Assembly (NCBI RefSeq): GCF_009730915.1
Contig: NC_052487.1
Span: forward strand, 558,001 to 622,000
Source: Dioscorea cayenensis subsp. rotundata
Lineage: Eukaryota; Streptophyta; Magnoliopsida; Dioscoreales; Dioscoreaceae
DNA length: 64,000 nt
Direction: 5' to 3'
The stretch's first letter is position 1; each line of letters begins with the position of its first letter. Below are positions 36,501 through 49,225 of the stretch, one piece after another. The position numbers and the translations under genes are program-made. Under the pieces are notes generated by a model. It ran no database searches, was not told where the DNA came from, and was given only the letters and a program-made list of their open reading frames with translations.

Positions 36501-37020
36501 CCATTCATGATAGAAAAACATCTCATAAGAGGAATTGTTATCAATCATGATCTCCATAACAGGTAGTGGAAAATCATCTTTGGGACATGCTTTGTTTAAA
36601 TCCCTAAAGTCCACACATATTCTGATTTGCCCATTCTTCTTCTTGACAGGCACTATGCTGACGATCCAATTAGGGTACTTTTCTTTCTTTATGAAACCAG
36701 CTTCAATTAGTTTCTTGGCTTCTTCAATGATGCTCTCCTCCATATCAAACTTCATCTTTCTTGGTACTTGTTTTACTGGTGAAAAATTTGGGTCAATGGC
36801 GAGCTTGTGTACTGTTACTTCTGTGTCAAGCCCTGGCATCTACTTATAACTCCATGCAAAAACAATCAATATACTCTACAAGAATGCTTTGAATGGCTTC
36901 TTTCTCTTCTTGAGTCAGTTGTGCACTTAAGAAAGTGGGTTTAGGATCGTCCTCACTTCCCAAGTTGATTTCCACCAACTCATCAATTGTCGCTTGCCCT
37001 TCGTCTTCAAGCCCAGGGCC
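33600..37020 (-). pseudogene. Tat-type gypsy pol remnants (RT, RNase H, aRNH, integrase)
   Basis: In minus-strand order: linker and start of RT at about 36990-36490 (MPGLDTEVTVHKLAIDP, then VPVKKKNGQIRICVDFRDLN); the RT catalytic box, degenerate as CVDDLVVKT, at about 36320-36290; RT thumb and RNase H at 36149-35769 (SFQGRLAYIRRFI, LGALLAQENEKG); the second RNase H at 35548-35192 (MADFLAAHPLPDE, YFNGASS, NNEAKYEALI, YGDSQLIIN); integrase zinc finger at 34760-34580 (HEVHSGICGSH, CKLCQAH); integrase core aspartates in GTDVIGPT (about 34515) and IISDNGRAF (about 34310), glutamate in NSLEEAFNK; and the integrase C-terminal WEGPYIVEV at about 33750. Several stops and frame changes separate these blocks, so the element cannot encode a full polyprotein. 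Confidence 0.88.
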
Positions 37021-37304
37021 GGGGTGCGTCCTTCAATTTTATATCTTTCACAAGATGATCATCTGATGCTTCTTCAAGTGGATCTTCATCCTTTGTATCT
37101 AACCATTTAACAATTGTCACCATGCGGTATTCATATACTTGTTAACTTGAAACCAAAGTCCTTTCTTGCTCAAACCTTGACCTTGCATAGTAATTTTGAA
37201 AGGATGCCAAAGTCTCTCAAAAAGAGCTTGGCATTTCCATATTTTCAACTCGTCACAGAGTTCATTTATTGTTTCTCAAGCAACATTAAGAAGATTTTTT
37301 TAAA

Positions 37305-38304
37305 NNNNNNNNNNNNNNNNNNNNNNNNNNNNNNNNNNNNNNNNNNNNNNNNNNNNNNNNNNNNNNNNNNNNNNNNNNNNNNNNNNNNNNNNNNNNNNNN
37401 NNNNNNNNNNNNNNNNNNNNNNNNNNNNNNNNNNNNNNNNNNNNNNNNNNNNNNNNNNNNNNNNNNNNNNNNNNNNNNNNNNNNNNNNNNNNNNNNNNNN
37501 NNNNNNNNNNNNNNNNNNNNNNNNNNNNNNNNNNNNNNNNNNNNNNNNNNNNNNNNNNNNNNNNNNNNNNNNNNNNNNNNNNNNNNNNNNNNNNNNNNNN
37601 NNNNNNNNNNNNNNNNNNNNNNNNNNNNNNNNNNNNNNNNNNNNNNNNNNNNNNNNNNNNNNNNNNNNNNNNNNNNNNNNNNNNNNNNNNNNNNNNNNNN
37701 NNNNNNNNNNNNNNNNNNNNNNNNNNNNNNNNNNNNNNNNNNNNNNNNNNNNNNNNNNNNNNNNNNNNNNNNNNNNNNNNNNNNNNNNNNNNNNNNNNNN
37801 NNNNNNNNNNNNNNNNNNNNNNNNNNNNNNNNNNNNNNNNNNNNNNNNNNNNNNNNNNNNNNNNNNNNNNNNNNNNNNNNNNNNNNNNNNNNNNNNNNNN
37901 NNNNNNNNNNNNNNNNNNNNNNNNNNNNNNNNNNNNNNNNNNNNNNNNNNNNNNNNNNNNNNNNNNNNNNNNNNNNNNNNNNNNNNNNNNNNNNNNNNNN
38001 NNNNNNNNNNNNNNNNNNNNNNNNNNNNNNNNNNNNNNNNNNNNNNNNNNNNNNNNNNNNNNNNNNNNNNNNNNNNNNNNNNNNNNNNNNNNNNNNNNNN
38101 NNNNNNNNNNNNNNNNNNNNNNNNNNNNNNNNNNNNNNNNNNNNNNNNNNNNNNNNNNNNNNNNNNNNNNNNNNNNNNNNNNNNNNNNNNNNNNNNNNNN
38201 NNNNNNNNNNNNNNNNNNNNNNNNNNNNNNNNNNNNNNNNNNNNNNNNNNNNNNNNNNNNNNNNNNNNNNNNNNNNNNNNNNNNNNNNNNNNNNNNNNNN
38301 NNNN
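37305..38304. other. Assembly gap (1000 N)
   Basis: Exactly 1000 N. It separates minus-strand retroelement sequence on the left from plus-strand acidic coding repeats on the right. Confidence 0.99.
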
Positions 38305-41300
38305 TACACAGAACAAGAAAAGCAAACTGAAGAAGGTGAGAGATGCCTCAGCTAAAGCCAGCCAATGGAAGAACCTAATTTGTAATTAAGCTCTGGGAAA
38401 TCTCCAGTGGTATCAACAAATCAAAGATCAAAGGAGATAGAAGACGGGGTGGAGTGACTTAAGTCGGCGAGAACATGTTGGAGAAGAGAATCTAAGAACC
38501 CTTGAAAAGCTGTAGACACCAAAACACAAGACTCAATTGAAGAACAAGATACAAAGAAAACAGAGATACAAGATGCCTCAGTTTGTAGGAGAACTGCCCT
38601 AATACCATCTGAAAACTTCCAGGACGCCAGTAAATAGAAGCTCAGCTGACAGGAGATGATGCACAAGAGTTAGTTCCTTAAGGGAGGACCAAAGGAAGAA
38701 AGGACAAATACAGCATCAGAAGAGCCAGGTACCGAACAATACAAAACCCAGAGTACCAGAAAAGGTAGCTGAGGAAGGTGATACTCACTTGTCTTTGAGT
38801 GAAGATAACATTTGCAATTGCAAAATGAAATGCAGAACCATTAGAAACAGAAGATCAACTCCTGGAGATAGATGATGCAAGAGAAAGCTGGTACCTGGGC
38901 ACTACGTGGAACAAGTGAGGGAAGAAGAGAAGTTTAAAGTAAATCCTCTCATATGCAGTAGGAATCAGGTAAACGGCTATTAAATACAATGCTCAACTGA
39001 AGAACAGGATAAAAGGGAAACAGAGGGGAAGGTGAGGCCCCCGTTCACATGTCTCTGGTGAGCAATGGTCAAACGAAACTTCAGTGCATTACAGTGGGCA
39101 AATGAAGTTCAGTTGACAGGAGTTGATGCAAAGAGGAGTTGGGGTGCCTGCTTCATCTGAGGAGGAATGGGCAACGAGACGAGGCTTAACAGAACTTCAA
39201 TGCAGCACTTCAGAAGAACCAGGTAATGAGACAGGATTCAGTGAAAGAACAGAGAAAAGGCAAGTGAGGAAGAAGAAGAGGCCCAGCTCAGATGTTCCTA
39301 GTGAAGAACCGCATTTGCAATAGAAAATTCAGCAAATACCACGCAACAAATCACAGGTGAAGGAGTTAGCACCCAGCCAAGAAGTAAATGTTATAGAAGA
39401 TCAAGGAGTCCCAATGAAATAGGGGCACTGAGACACAGAATCAAAGAACAAAACAATGAAATTGAGAGGCTGGAACGCCCCACCATGTCTGCTGGTGAAC
39501 CATCCTATCTATCAACTGAAATCAGTCCACTGCGCATCAACAACTTGGAAGCTGAGGTTATGAGTACGTGATGCAAAAGAGTTGTTCGCTTTACCGGATG
39601 GAGGAAGAAAAACGGACCTTAAAAACTACAGCAATGAACAATCAGGGTAACTTAGCGAAACACAAGGTACAATCTGAAGAACAACATGAAAACAACTAAG
39701 AAGGAGATCTATCAGTTCAGCTGAAGTCTGGGTGACTGAGCCCAGCTATTTGCAAACAGAAAAATTCCATTACACAAAACTGAAGATCAGCTTGACATAG
39801 GTGGTTCAAGGGAGTCAGCACCTGGCTATACTCAGGATCAAGTGATAGAAGAAGAGAAGCTTGAAGAGTACTCTAATGCAGAATCAGCGGAACCAGAAGC
39901 TCAAACACAAGACTCAACTGGAAGAAATATGAAGAAAGGAGGAATGAGATGTATCGGCTCATGTGTTCACCCGTGAGAACTTGTCAGGAAAATTCTCCAG
40001 CTGGCATCAGTACATCAACAACCAAAGCCCAATTGTAGGGAGCGATGAAAGTAGCACCTGCTTGATTTGGAGGCAGGTTGGGAATGGAAGAGGACAAGAA
40101 GCTTATAGAAAACCTCTAATGTGACAGCAGAAATACCACCAGCTGAGCCAGAAGGACTCAATTGAAGAATAAGAAAAGTTAAATTGAAGAAGGAGCCCTT
40201 CAGAAATCTGTTAGTGAAAGGTTCCACCATAATAAATACAAGATGCAACTGAAGTACATGATAAAGAAATGGCAGAAGGAGACACCTCAGCTGAAACCTC
40301 TGCAAGCAATCTACCTCATTTGTAATATATTTCCACTGAAAATCTCTCCACTACTCATCGTATCAACAACAACAACTGCTGATGTTCAAGACAGAGATAG
40401 TTACGAACCTCTGTTGTGTTATCAAACAATCAGTAGCGGAAACACAGGCCTCAGGGAAAAGTAGGAAAAGGCAGTGGTGAGGGTGGTTATCAGTCAGATG
40501 TCCAACAAGTGAGTTACTTTATGTGCACTGCCAGCTGAGACATCACCCCAAGCACACTACTGAAGGTTGCAGTTTGAAACAGATGAAAACAAGAGAGTTA
40601 GCACCAGCTCTGATGAGATAGAAATTAGCCCATGAAACAAGGAACGCTACAGAATCCTCTAATAGTTTGCTCCAGGAGAGACAGGGCGCATCGAACACAG
40701 AGGCTCCAACTAAGGAAATGCAAGAAAAAGCAAATGAGGACAGGATTCACCCTCGGACAGACGTCTATTGAGTGAGTTGCACACTGCGGAGTTGTCTGAC
40801 ACGACATCTCCAAAGAACAGTCATACATCAGCAACTGGAGATAAATCAGAGACAGATAATCTGGGAGATAATGTCCCCACGTGGAATCCTAAAGATGAGG
40901 CCAGTCAAGCAACATCCACACCGAAACAAATAACCACACAGTGTGACGACTCAGACCAGGAAATAATACAACAAATAGGGTGAAACAGAAAATGTACTGA
41001 TGACTAACACTCGAGAAGTTCTCGAAAATATACGCAGAAGTGAAAGCTGGTATTGAGACTCCCAGTGAAGTCAATGCCATCGAGCGTGCTGATGATTTGA
41101 CCAAGAGTTCTCAGAGACAGCAACGAGCAGACAGATGAAAACGCGTGCGTGCAGGCCACACCAGGGAAGATGAGGCTGTAGCAGCAGCAGGCAAAAGCAG
41201 CACAATCAGCACCTGCGAATGACAGTTGCAGCAACCAGAACTTCAAATGAAAGCACAGGGAATGAACCCTTCATAAAGAATGTAGAAGAAAATTCTCATG

Positions 41301-41364
41301 ATAAGGAAACAATAAATGAGAACATTGAAGATGTCACATCTGAAAGTCATCCCTGGAACATCAG
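38305..41364 (+). pseudogene. Frame-disrupted tandem coding repeats (about 220-240 bp) at the 5' side of the acidic-protein gene
   Basis: The plus strand consists of diverged copies of one coding unit. Recurrent words such as CAACTGAAGAACAAGAT, GCTCAGCTGACAGGAG-TGATGCA and GAGTTAGCACC reappear about every 220-240 bp (for example near 38654, 38871, 39122, 39345, 39567, 39800, 40040). Locally the translation is acidic and matches the downstream gene in style (TEDQLDIGGSRESAP, AEPEAQTQDST), but single-base frame changes and stops occur several times per kilobase. At 41010-41364 at least four frame changes fall within 350 bp before a good donor (CAG|GTAAGC at 41365). A further exon-like piece, about 41543-41816, is also shifted. 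Either this is a decaying repeat exon, or a poorly polished repeat next to an assembly gap. The true start codon of the downstream gene cannot be placed. Confidence 0.6.
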
Positions 41365-41954
41365 GTAAGCAAATTGAAATATATCTAGTATCTAGTCAGC
41401 AAAATAATATCCTCGCAGTAGTTCTACGGAGTAAAGCTTTCAAACTTCAAAGTATTAGTTCCCCATAGGGCGCTACTTCAGAAGTTTTTTGCAATTTTAT
41501 TTCCCAGCTAATCTTTTGGTTTCTCTTCTTCTGGCCCTGACAGCCACATGATGGTGAACAGGAGACTGATTGTACAGTCTGCTTATGAGGAAGCAAGATG
41601 TATCGAAGACAATGTCTGATGAGCAGAAGCAAAAATCAGAAAGTGGCATTAACTTGGTTGAAGTGAAAAAAGATGAGGCAGACACTGAGAAGGATAATAT
41701 TATCTCAGAATCAATAAATGATAACCATGGCCAAGATACGTACATGTGGAATTGGGAGGAGCAAGAGTTGGAAAAGAAACTTAACACATGCTTTGACTAG
41801 AAGTTGAACAAATGGTTGGTTTTCCCTCTCTCTGATATGTTTTTAAATCTTTCTAAAATGGTTACATGGTTAAAGGGCCACCCACCTGCGTATCCTTGCT
41901 AAAACTCAGTGACAACATCCATTTTGATTGATTGTTTTCTGATCAACTAAACAG

Positions 41955-44900
41955 ATTCCACTGCCGGCCAATTCAAGTAAGTGCATTGATACAGAAATTG
42001 CAAAGGCAGGAGATAATTCAAACAACAAAATCAGCAGTAATATTGACAACCTAAAGGATGCAGAAACAATACGTGATGCAGTTGATGGCATGCAAGAGAA
42101 AGTTTGCAGTTCTATAAGCAAAGAAGCAGCGCATGAGCTCACCAACATTAATGAGAACATAGGAACTGGAATGGAAGCAACTGATGACCTAGGAACAATC
42201 TCAGATTCTGTCCCTGAGGAGCAGAACAATGAGAGTATCTTTTCTGCATTGAACATCAAAACTGAAAACATACCAGATGTTGACACTGTTGATAACAAGG
42301 TCAGCATTTAAGATGATTTCATATTATATATTTAACCTATAATGCATGAAGAATATTGAGTACCTGTTTTTCTTTCACCGTTCTTTCCCAATCTTTTGCC
42401 AAACTTTTTAATTTAAACACATGTATTAATAATAATATCTTGAACAGATATCAGAAAAGGTGGATTTGCATGAACATGCGGAAAATGCAGAGATAAATTT
42501 TGAGGCAAATTTCAGTAAAAATCATGCTGATACTTCTGACATTCATATACCGATGTCACAACCGATGGTTGACAATGTCAGTGGGCATAATGAAGAATCT
42601 TCTCAGAAATATGAAGAAGAAAAACATGAAAATACCAATACCGGCCTAGCACGAGATGCTGATTTTCATGAGGACGAGGTAGAATGCATTGAAAAGCATG
42701 AAATCATGTCAGAATTGATTCATGAGGAACAGAATCAAGAGGCAACTGGTGAACCAGAAACTCCTGAGGTTGAGAAGAGAGCCTATGATGAAAAGACTGG
42801 TCCTGTATCAAACTCTGAAAATTTGATTGAGGCCAGCGTGCAGAAAGGCGAAACATCTATTTTAAATGTTGAAGAAACTGAAAATGCACATATCATGTCA
42901 GAAGAAATACCCGAGAAGCAAGATCAAAAGACCAATGAAACAGAAACTACTGAGGTTGAGAAGAGAGTCTGTGATGAAATATCTGAATCTCTATCAAGCT
43001 CTGAAAACTTGACTGCAGACAACATGCAGAAAAATGAGTCCCCCATGTTAGATGTTGACGAACATGATAATGAATCAAGTGAAGCGAATGACATCTTGGA
43101 AAATAAATTATCTGATGATGACAAGACCACTAATGTTTCAATATCAGGGCCAAGCGCGGAGGAGAAAGTTGTAAGTTCAGTTTTTGAGGAAGAAGGAACT
43201 ACAAAATTAGGTATATGTTTAAATCAGAGTGAAGTAGAAACAGAAACCATAAGTTTGGATGATAATAAAGATGAGATCATACCAAAGGATGAAGAAACTT
43301 TGTATCAAACTTCTGATTCTAGTACAGTAGCCGAGAACCTTGGCACGCCCATCAATGCTGAGAGTAGAAACTTGACAATAAATGAGGGAGGAGGAAGTGA
43401 TGCTACAGATATTGTAAATGTTGAACCAAAGATGGTTGACGAGGGCTGTGAAGACAATGAGGAGAAGAAGTTTGAGGAAGCAGCAACCAAAAGTGATGAC
43501 AGAGATCAATACAGTGAAATCAACAAATCAACAGTCACGACCAAGGATGCAGATTCACATGAACAGGTTGGTTCAAACTATATCCTTACATAAATGTGCA
43601 TAAAAGATTCCAACATGTTGTCTCTTCTTTACTTTCGCTGTGTTTCATCAACAGATAAAAGATTCCAATTTCCCAAACGATGGATGTGATGTTGCAAGAA
43701 AAGCAGACACTGAAACTGAAAAAATCAGTTCAGCAGAAGCAGAAACTGAACCCGTATTAGAAGAGGTCAGATTCCAATTACAAACATAGTTCAATGTTTT
43801 TTCAAGCAGTACTAAAGCTTCTGTTTATTCATGTATATGCATGGTCAATGTGCCAAGCAAACTCATATATACCATCTCTAATATGAAAGGAGTGCTTCAA
43901 TGCAGGACAAAATTGTCATTACTCCACACGGTGATATTGAAGATACCACCATTAATGACGAGGAAGAAACAGAAACGAAGCTAGACACTTTCCATCCTTT
44001 GAGTATCATGGTTAATCAAGAAGATTTTCGAAACCAGAAGGGTAACCAGTTGGAATTAGAAAAGGAATCAAATGTTTCAACAAGGGATATGATCACAAAT
44101 ACAGAGGTTGGTACACACTATATATCATTTATCATTTCCTACATCTTCTTTCTTATTTTTTATTCCTTGAAACAGGGAAAATATTATTTGGCATCTAAAG
44201 AGCAAAGCTTGGAAACAATTGGAGAGATAGACATTACCAAAACAAAGGCAGCAGAAGATGAAGTAAGTCAATTAATATGATTCATGACCATGTCTCAACC
44301 AACTGGCCTTTTGTGAATACTATACAAATTGGTAGGAAAATGGTCCCAATATGATTCAAGTGCAGTAATATTGACCTTGAATTACTGACATAAAATGTCC
44401 CCTATAAATGTCAAATGAAAAATTTCCAAGGAATTGAAATGCAACAAGCTGAAAAAAACACAATTTCTTTATATAACTATCTTGAAGCAGATCCTGTTGT
44501 GTTGTCATTTCCATCATCATTTAATCAAACAATTTTCATTGTCAAATCGTTGTTCTAATTGCTGAGTAAATTCAATAACTTCAATGCCTTTCTGAATAAC
44601 CACCTTGATGATCAGAGTAAGGAGCTAGAAAAAAGTTCAAGCAATGTTGCTGATGATTCACTGGCTGAAGAGGAGACCAAACAGGAAGTGGAAAAGCAGG
44701 ACATGTCCCCTGATCTTTCAGACAAAACACAAGTGCCTGAAAGCACTGACAGAGACGTTGGCATGGATCTTGACCTTCTCAAGGGAAATAATGAAAGTCT
44801 TGGCCAGCTCGAGAACCTTGCCACATTAGAGTCTGAAGATCAAAGTGACAAGCATATCACAGAAATTGAAATTATTAAGAGTGATATAGCAGAAGGCGTA

Positions 44901-47900
44901 TTACCCGCAGCACAAGACTCTACCAAAGACGAGATAGGTGAAAGATATACTTTGCCAGAGGAGAACAACAAAGGCCATGACATGAGTGAAACTGAATTTG
45001 CACCACTAGAGGAAGCTGAAACTGTCGAGGAAGCAGTGTTTGCAGCAAGCATGCAACCACAAGACATTTTGGATGATAAAATAAATGAAGATAATGGACT
45101 TGAGAGTGAAGAGCATGTGGAAGATGCAGAGACTGACAAGAACCAAGAAAAAGCCATGGCAGAAGACGAAGTTTGTCTCAGGATAGAGAATGATAACCAA
45201 GAAAGTACACCAGTTAGTGTTTCTGATGCTGCAGAGACTGCAAAGGAAGAGGTAAAAGTTTGCAGTAATAATTTAAAAGTCAATAGTCTTTTTTTTATCT
45301 TTGCAAATTTATAGGATATAGAAATGCCTGTTAATGCCAATTACATTGATGCCTTTGTCAAACCTGTACTTCTTTGATTTTTTAAAACCAGGATGCTGAG
45401 ACAGTTATAACCAAGGAGATTGATAATAAAGATGCAACACATAAAGAGAGCCCAGGTAGCAAAATTGATGATCTATCCATTAACCATGATGTAGAGGAAG
45501 AATATTTGAAAGGAGAAGCATCAAGTCCTCACTCAAAAGTGGATAACATGGAATCTGTGACTCTTGAGGAGTCTGAAGAAACATCTGACAGCATTACTAA
45601 AGAAATTGGAGAAATTGAATCACTGGAAGATGTTTCAATTAAAAATGCCAAAGAGCACATTCAGCTTGAAGAACAATTAGACAAGTTATCTGAAAGATCA
45701 GAGGCAGCCAATTCAATTGGAGAAATTGAGAAAGAAATGATAAAGAAAGGTGATTCAAATGAAGTTCATGACATTGCCTGTCAGAAAGATGAAAGAGCTA
45801 TCAAACACATGGAAACTGGAACTGCGACCCAAGATACATCGCTAGTAAAAAACCCAGAAAGTGAGGTGAGACTATAGCATATTGTTAATGTGGTAATCCA
45901 TAATCATTTTCATTTTCTAGAACTCTAAATCAATGCATTTCTTGGTCCTTCAGGTTAAAGAGCCTGACACTGTCAGTGTATCATCAACAAGCAAAGAGAA
46001 GCCAGAGAATGATCTTGCAATTTCATCATCGAAAGAAGAATCAGCAGTAGAAACTGTGGTGCCAGAACCAGGTGAGAATTTTGTTGAAGAATATAATTCC
46101 AAGGCAAAAGAACACAACCAGGAAGTGTCTGATATAAATGCCATGATTGCAGACTTTGCAACTGAAAAGACAAATAGAGCAAAAGGCTCAATTGAATCAG
46201 CCGCTGTCAGTGAGACTATTATTGACAATGTCAGTACTGATGGCAATAATGTGGCAGATGAAGGCATTGCAAATGGCGGCATTCCAGGCATTCCAGAACT
46301 TGCACAGGCGTCAACAGAAGACACCATAGACACAGAGATCAAAATAAAGGTGGCAGAAAAAGAAGCAATAGCTGAAAAAGGAAGCACTTCAGCTAATGAT
46401 ACTGAGGATAAGGATTCACCAGTTTCATCTTCCTTCACACAAGAAACACAAGTGGCACTTCCAAGAGATGCAAATGAAGTTGTTGAAGATAATGCTAAGA
46501 GAAGCCATGGAGTTGAAGAATCTGATAATTCACAACATGAAGAAAGCCTTCAGTCAGATCCTGCTGATCTGCCTGTGTCACGATTTTTGATGGACCACAT
46601 CTTGCACCAAGGTGATGTGCCTGATGAAGTTGGTAATGTTGAATCTAAGAATAACATCGAAGAAGAGACCACTAGTGACAAGCTCATGACTATCAGCATC
46701 CAAGAACAGGAAACTTTCATGGATCAACTGTCAGCTGAGTTGGTGCCCAATGAAAACAAAGATATGGAGAAACTAGAGGACACTATTTTGCAACAAGACA
46801 ATATGCCTGTGGATGTCTGTGATGTAGAGGCTGACAATGAAATCAACCAGAAGCACACCACTGATGAACAAATGGGCACCGACATACAGGAAAAAGAAGC
46901 CATTATGGATTCAGTATCTGCTCAACAGATGCCTGAAGAGAAAAGCACATCAGAAGACAGAGATCAGGAGAAACCAGGAGACCACATCTTGGAAGAACGT
47001 ATTGCGCCTGATGATGTCTGTGATTTGAAGGCTGAGAATATAATCACAGAAGAGAACAATAATGGCAAGAATGAGGGTATAATCATCAAAGAAGAGGAAG
47101 TAAACATGAGTCCATTGTCTGCTAAAGAGATTCCCAAAGATGAATATACGGATCAAGTAGAAGTTGTTTCTGATGTAACTAATGAAGAACAGAACCATGA
47201 AACAAAGGCAGATGATGAAAAGCCAATAGCAAAAGATGATGAAAGTTTGCATAGCAATATTTGCTTGTCATCCACAACAACAACAAGTGAACCGGTTGAA
47301 ATAGAAGTTCCCGGTTCATTGGCAGGAGAATCTGCTAGCGTTGTCATGGATGATTACAAGGGGGTAACACCCATGGATCAAGGTGACCTTGGCAGAGACG
47401 CAGGTGCTGAAGAGTTCACTGGTCGCACTTCAGTACAGGATGAGAAAATTACTGCATCTCCTACTGAGACTGAGATCAGAGAAAACTTAACACAAAAGGA
47501 TAACTATTCACCTTCGACCAATGTTTCTAATGTGAGTATACCACGAGATGGCGAAAACACAAGAACTTTTGACAATGTGGAACAGATTGAAAAAGATGCC
47601 CATTCAATATCTGAGGAGCGGATAACTTCAGCTATATCAGAATTACTTGGGAGCTCCACTACTGTGGTTAGAAGGGAAGAACCTCAAACACACACAAAAT
47701 ACGAAGAGACTAAGTTGGAAACAACAAAAATTACAGAAACAAGCCAAGCTCAAGTAACTGAAAACCAAATTCGGAACAATGACTCACTTGAAGAGCCCGA
47801 AGAATCCACCTTAGAAAAGGTCCAACTTTTTGATCTCCTGCAACTCTCAAGAAACCAAACCACACAAACGACAACTCCAGCAGTCACCAAAGAGAGAGAA

Positions 47901-48194
47901 CAAGCAGAAGAAGCAACATACACCAAAGTGAAAGAAGAGAAAACCAATGAAGAGAAAGATGAAAAGGTAGAAGGAGTAATAGAAGAAGCAGAAGAAGAGC
48001 ATACAACTGATAACAATGCAGCAGTGATTGTGGAAGCAAGAGAAGCAGAATTGAAACCAGCACACAAGAAATCACACAACATCTTATCAGGTGTGGGATC
48101 AAAGGTTAAACACTCAATTGCAAAGGTGAAGAAAGCCATCACAGGTAAGTCTTCCCACCAAAAAACAATTTCACCAAAAAAAGCAACAACATAA
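41955..48194 (+). CDS. Large acidic repeat protein, RBB1/A-kinase-anchor-like; 5' part unresolved
   Basis: Eight clean exons (41955-42299, 42448-43566, 43655-43765, 43906-44106, 44176-44262, 44616-45251, 45392-45865, 45954-48194) give 1737 aa without a stop. Every intron is phase 0, with donors after AAG, GAG, CAG or GAA. The product is very rich in Glu, Asp, Lys, Ser and Thr, with no recognised enzymatic domain or membrane segment. It is probably largely disordered or coiled. The last exon has about three tandem copies of a 65-residue repeat (DHIL-Q-x-PD-V-x-x-x-NxI..., near 46592, 46780, 46980). The basic C-terminus (SGVGSKVKHSIAKVKKAITGK) contrasts with the acidic body and looks conserved. 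Arabidopsis has a very large acidic plant-specific protein of this style, REGULATOR OF BULB BIOGENESIS1, linked to vacuole membrane structures; the match rests on recollection of style and C-terminus. The first listed exon is not the real start. Confidence 0.72.
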
Positions 48195-49225
48195 ATCCAT
48201 GCTCTCAGTAGTTGCTAGTCTTCACTTTCATTCATTGTATCTAAATAAGAATGGACAGGACAAATCATGGCATATTTGTATTGGTTTGAAGCATGTAATG
48301 TCATATAAAAACTTAGAGTGTGTGTCTGTGTATGGAATATATGAATTCATATATTCATATAGAATGAATGTTAGATCATGGTTTTGTTTATTTGCATGAA
48401 CACAAGTATTTCCTGAACATTTTATCTGGAATGAAGGAATGCTGCAAACAAACTGATTTGGAAGGTTTCTAGTTTAGAAATTACCAGGCAAACACTTGGG
48501 GGAGTTCCGAGAATGCGAACAGAGAGAATGACGAGTGTGTTTGCAGGAGAGTTTTGTTGCAGTGACTTTGTGGGCTGGCCTGATGCTATGGGCCCACATC
48601 AAAATCGCTTAAGGATAATTGTGGACAGTGTGGGCCCATGCAATTTAGTTTTAGTGATATAATACATTTATTATTTTTAGGAAGCTTGTGAAATATATAC
48701 AACTTATTATTTTGATTTTATTTACTTGTCTTTAAATCAAATGGGAATTCTTTGGTTTTTTTTGAAGAATTACAAGAATGTTGAATGTATCACTCTTTAT
48801 TTACCAACCAAAATTCACAACATTTTTATTTTATTTTGATTGGTAAAGTGGATATAAATTTCACATTATTGAAAACACATGAAAATTTAAACATAAAAAG
48901 ATTTAAACATTAAAAAAAACCATGAACAAGAGTACATAAGCAAAACGTAAACAAAATAAAATAATAAAAACTCATAAAAACCTTTAATACAACAGGATTT
49001 ATTATTTATATTTAACAATTATTACAAAAAAAAATTAACAAACACAGCAAACACAAATTAATTTATGAAAATTCAAACTTTCATCTTTTTTCCTAAAAAG
49101 TACCTCACTACTAGTGGTGACTTTCTAATTCATTTAAATCATGATAGTTTTATTTTCTATTCTTCATGTTTTCTATCTATCCTCGTTTCTATTTGTTGAA
49201 TAAAATTGTACTTATTTTAATAATT
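48195..49225. other. 3' flank and AT-rich intergenic DNA
   Basis: 3' UTR of the acidic-protein gene, followed by AT-rich sequence. No gene is recognised. Confidence 0.5.

Larger units (their letters stand above)
29202..37304 (-). mobile_element. Decayed Tat-lineage Ty3/gypsy LTR retrotransposon, bounded by assembly gaps
   Basis: Minus-strand pol lies at about 37020-33600 and a long non-coding 3' side at about 33500-29202. The pol order reverse transcriptase, RNase H, a second RNase H-like domain, then integrase is Ty3/gypsy. The extra RNase H (MADFLAAHP...) is characteristic of the Tat group (Ogre/Retand/Tat). The 3' side carries two unrelated tandem arrays, known behaviour for 3' untranslated regions of Tat elements. 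Neither LTR could be delimited: the 5' side runs into the gap at 37305, and the low-coordinate end may lie inside the gap at 28202-29201. Other nested elements on the 3' side cannot be excluded. Confidence 0.72.

Noticed and set aside
37114-38355. Long open frames across the second run of N
   Set aside because: Same artefact; the left flank is antisense retroelement sequence and the right flank is unrelated acidic repeats.
42924-43509. Minus-strand Ser/Phe-rich frames opposite the acidic gene
   Set aside because: Antisense of Glu/Asp/Lys-rich codons yields such frames; no independent support.
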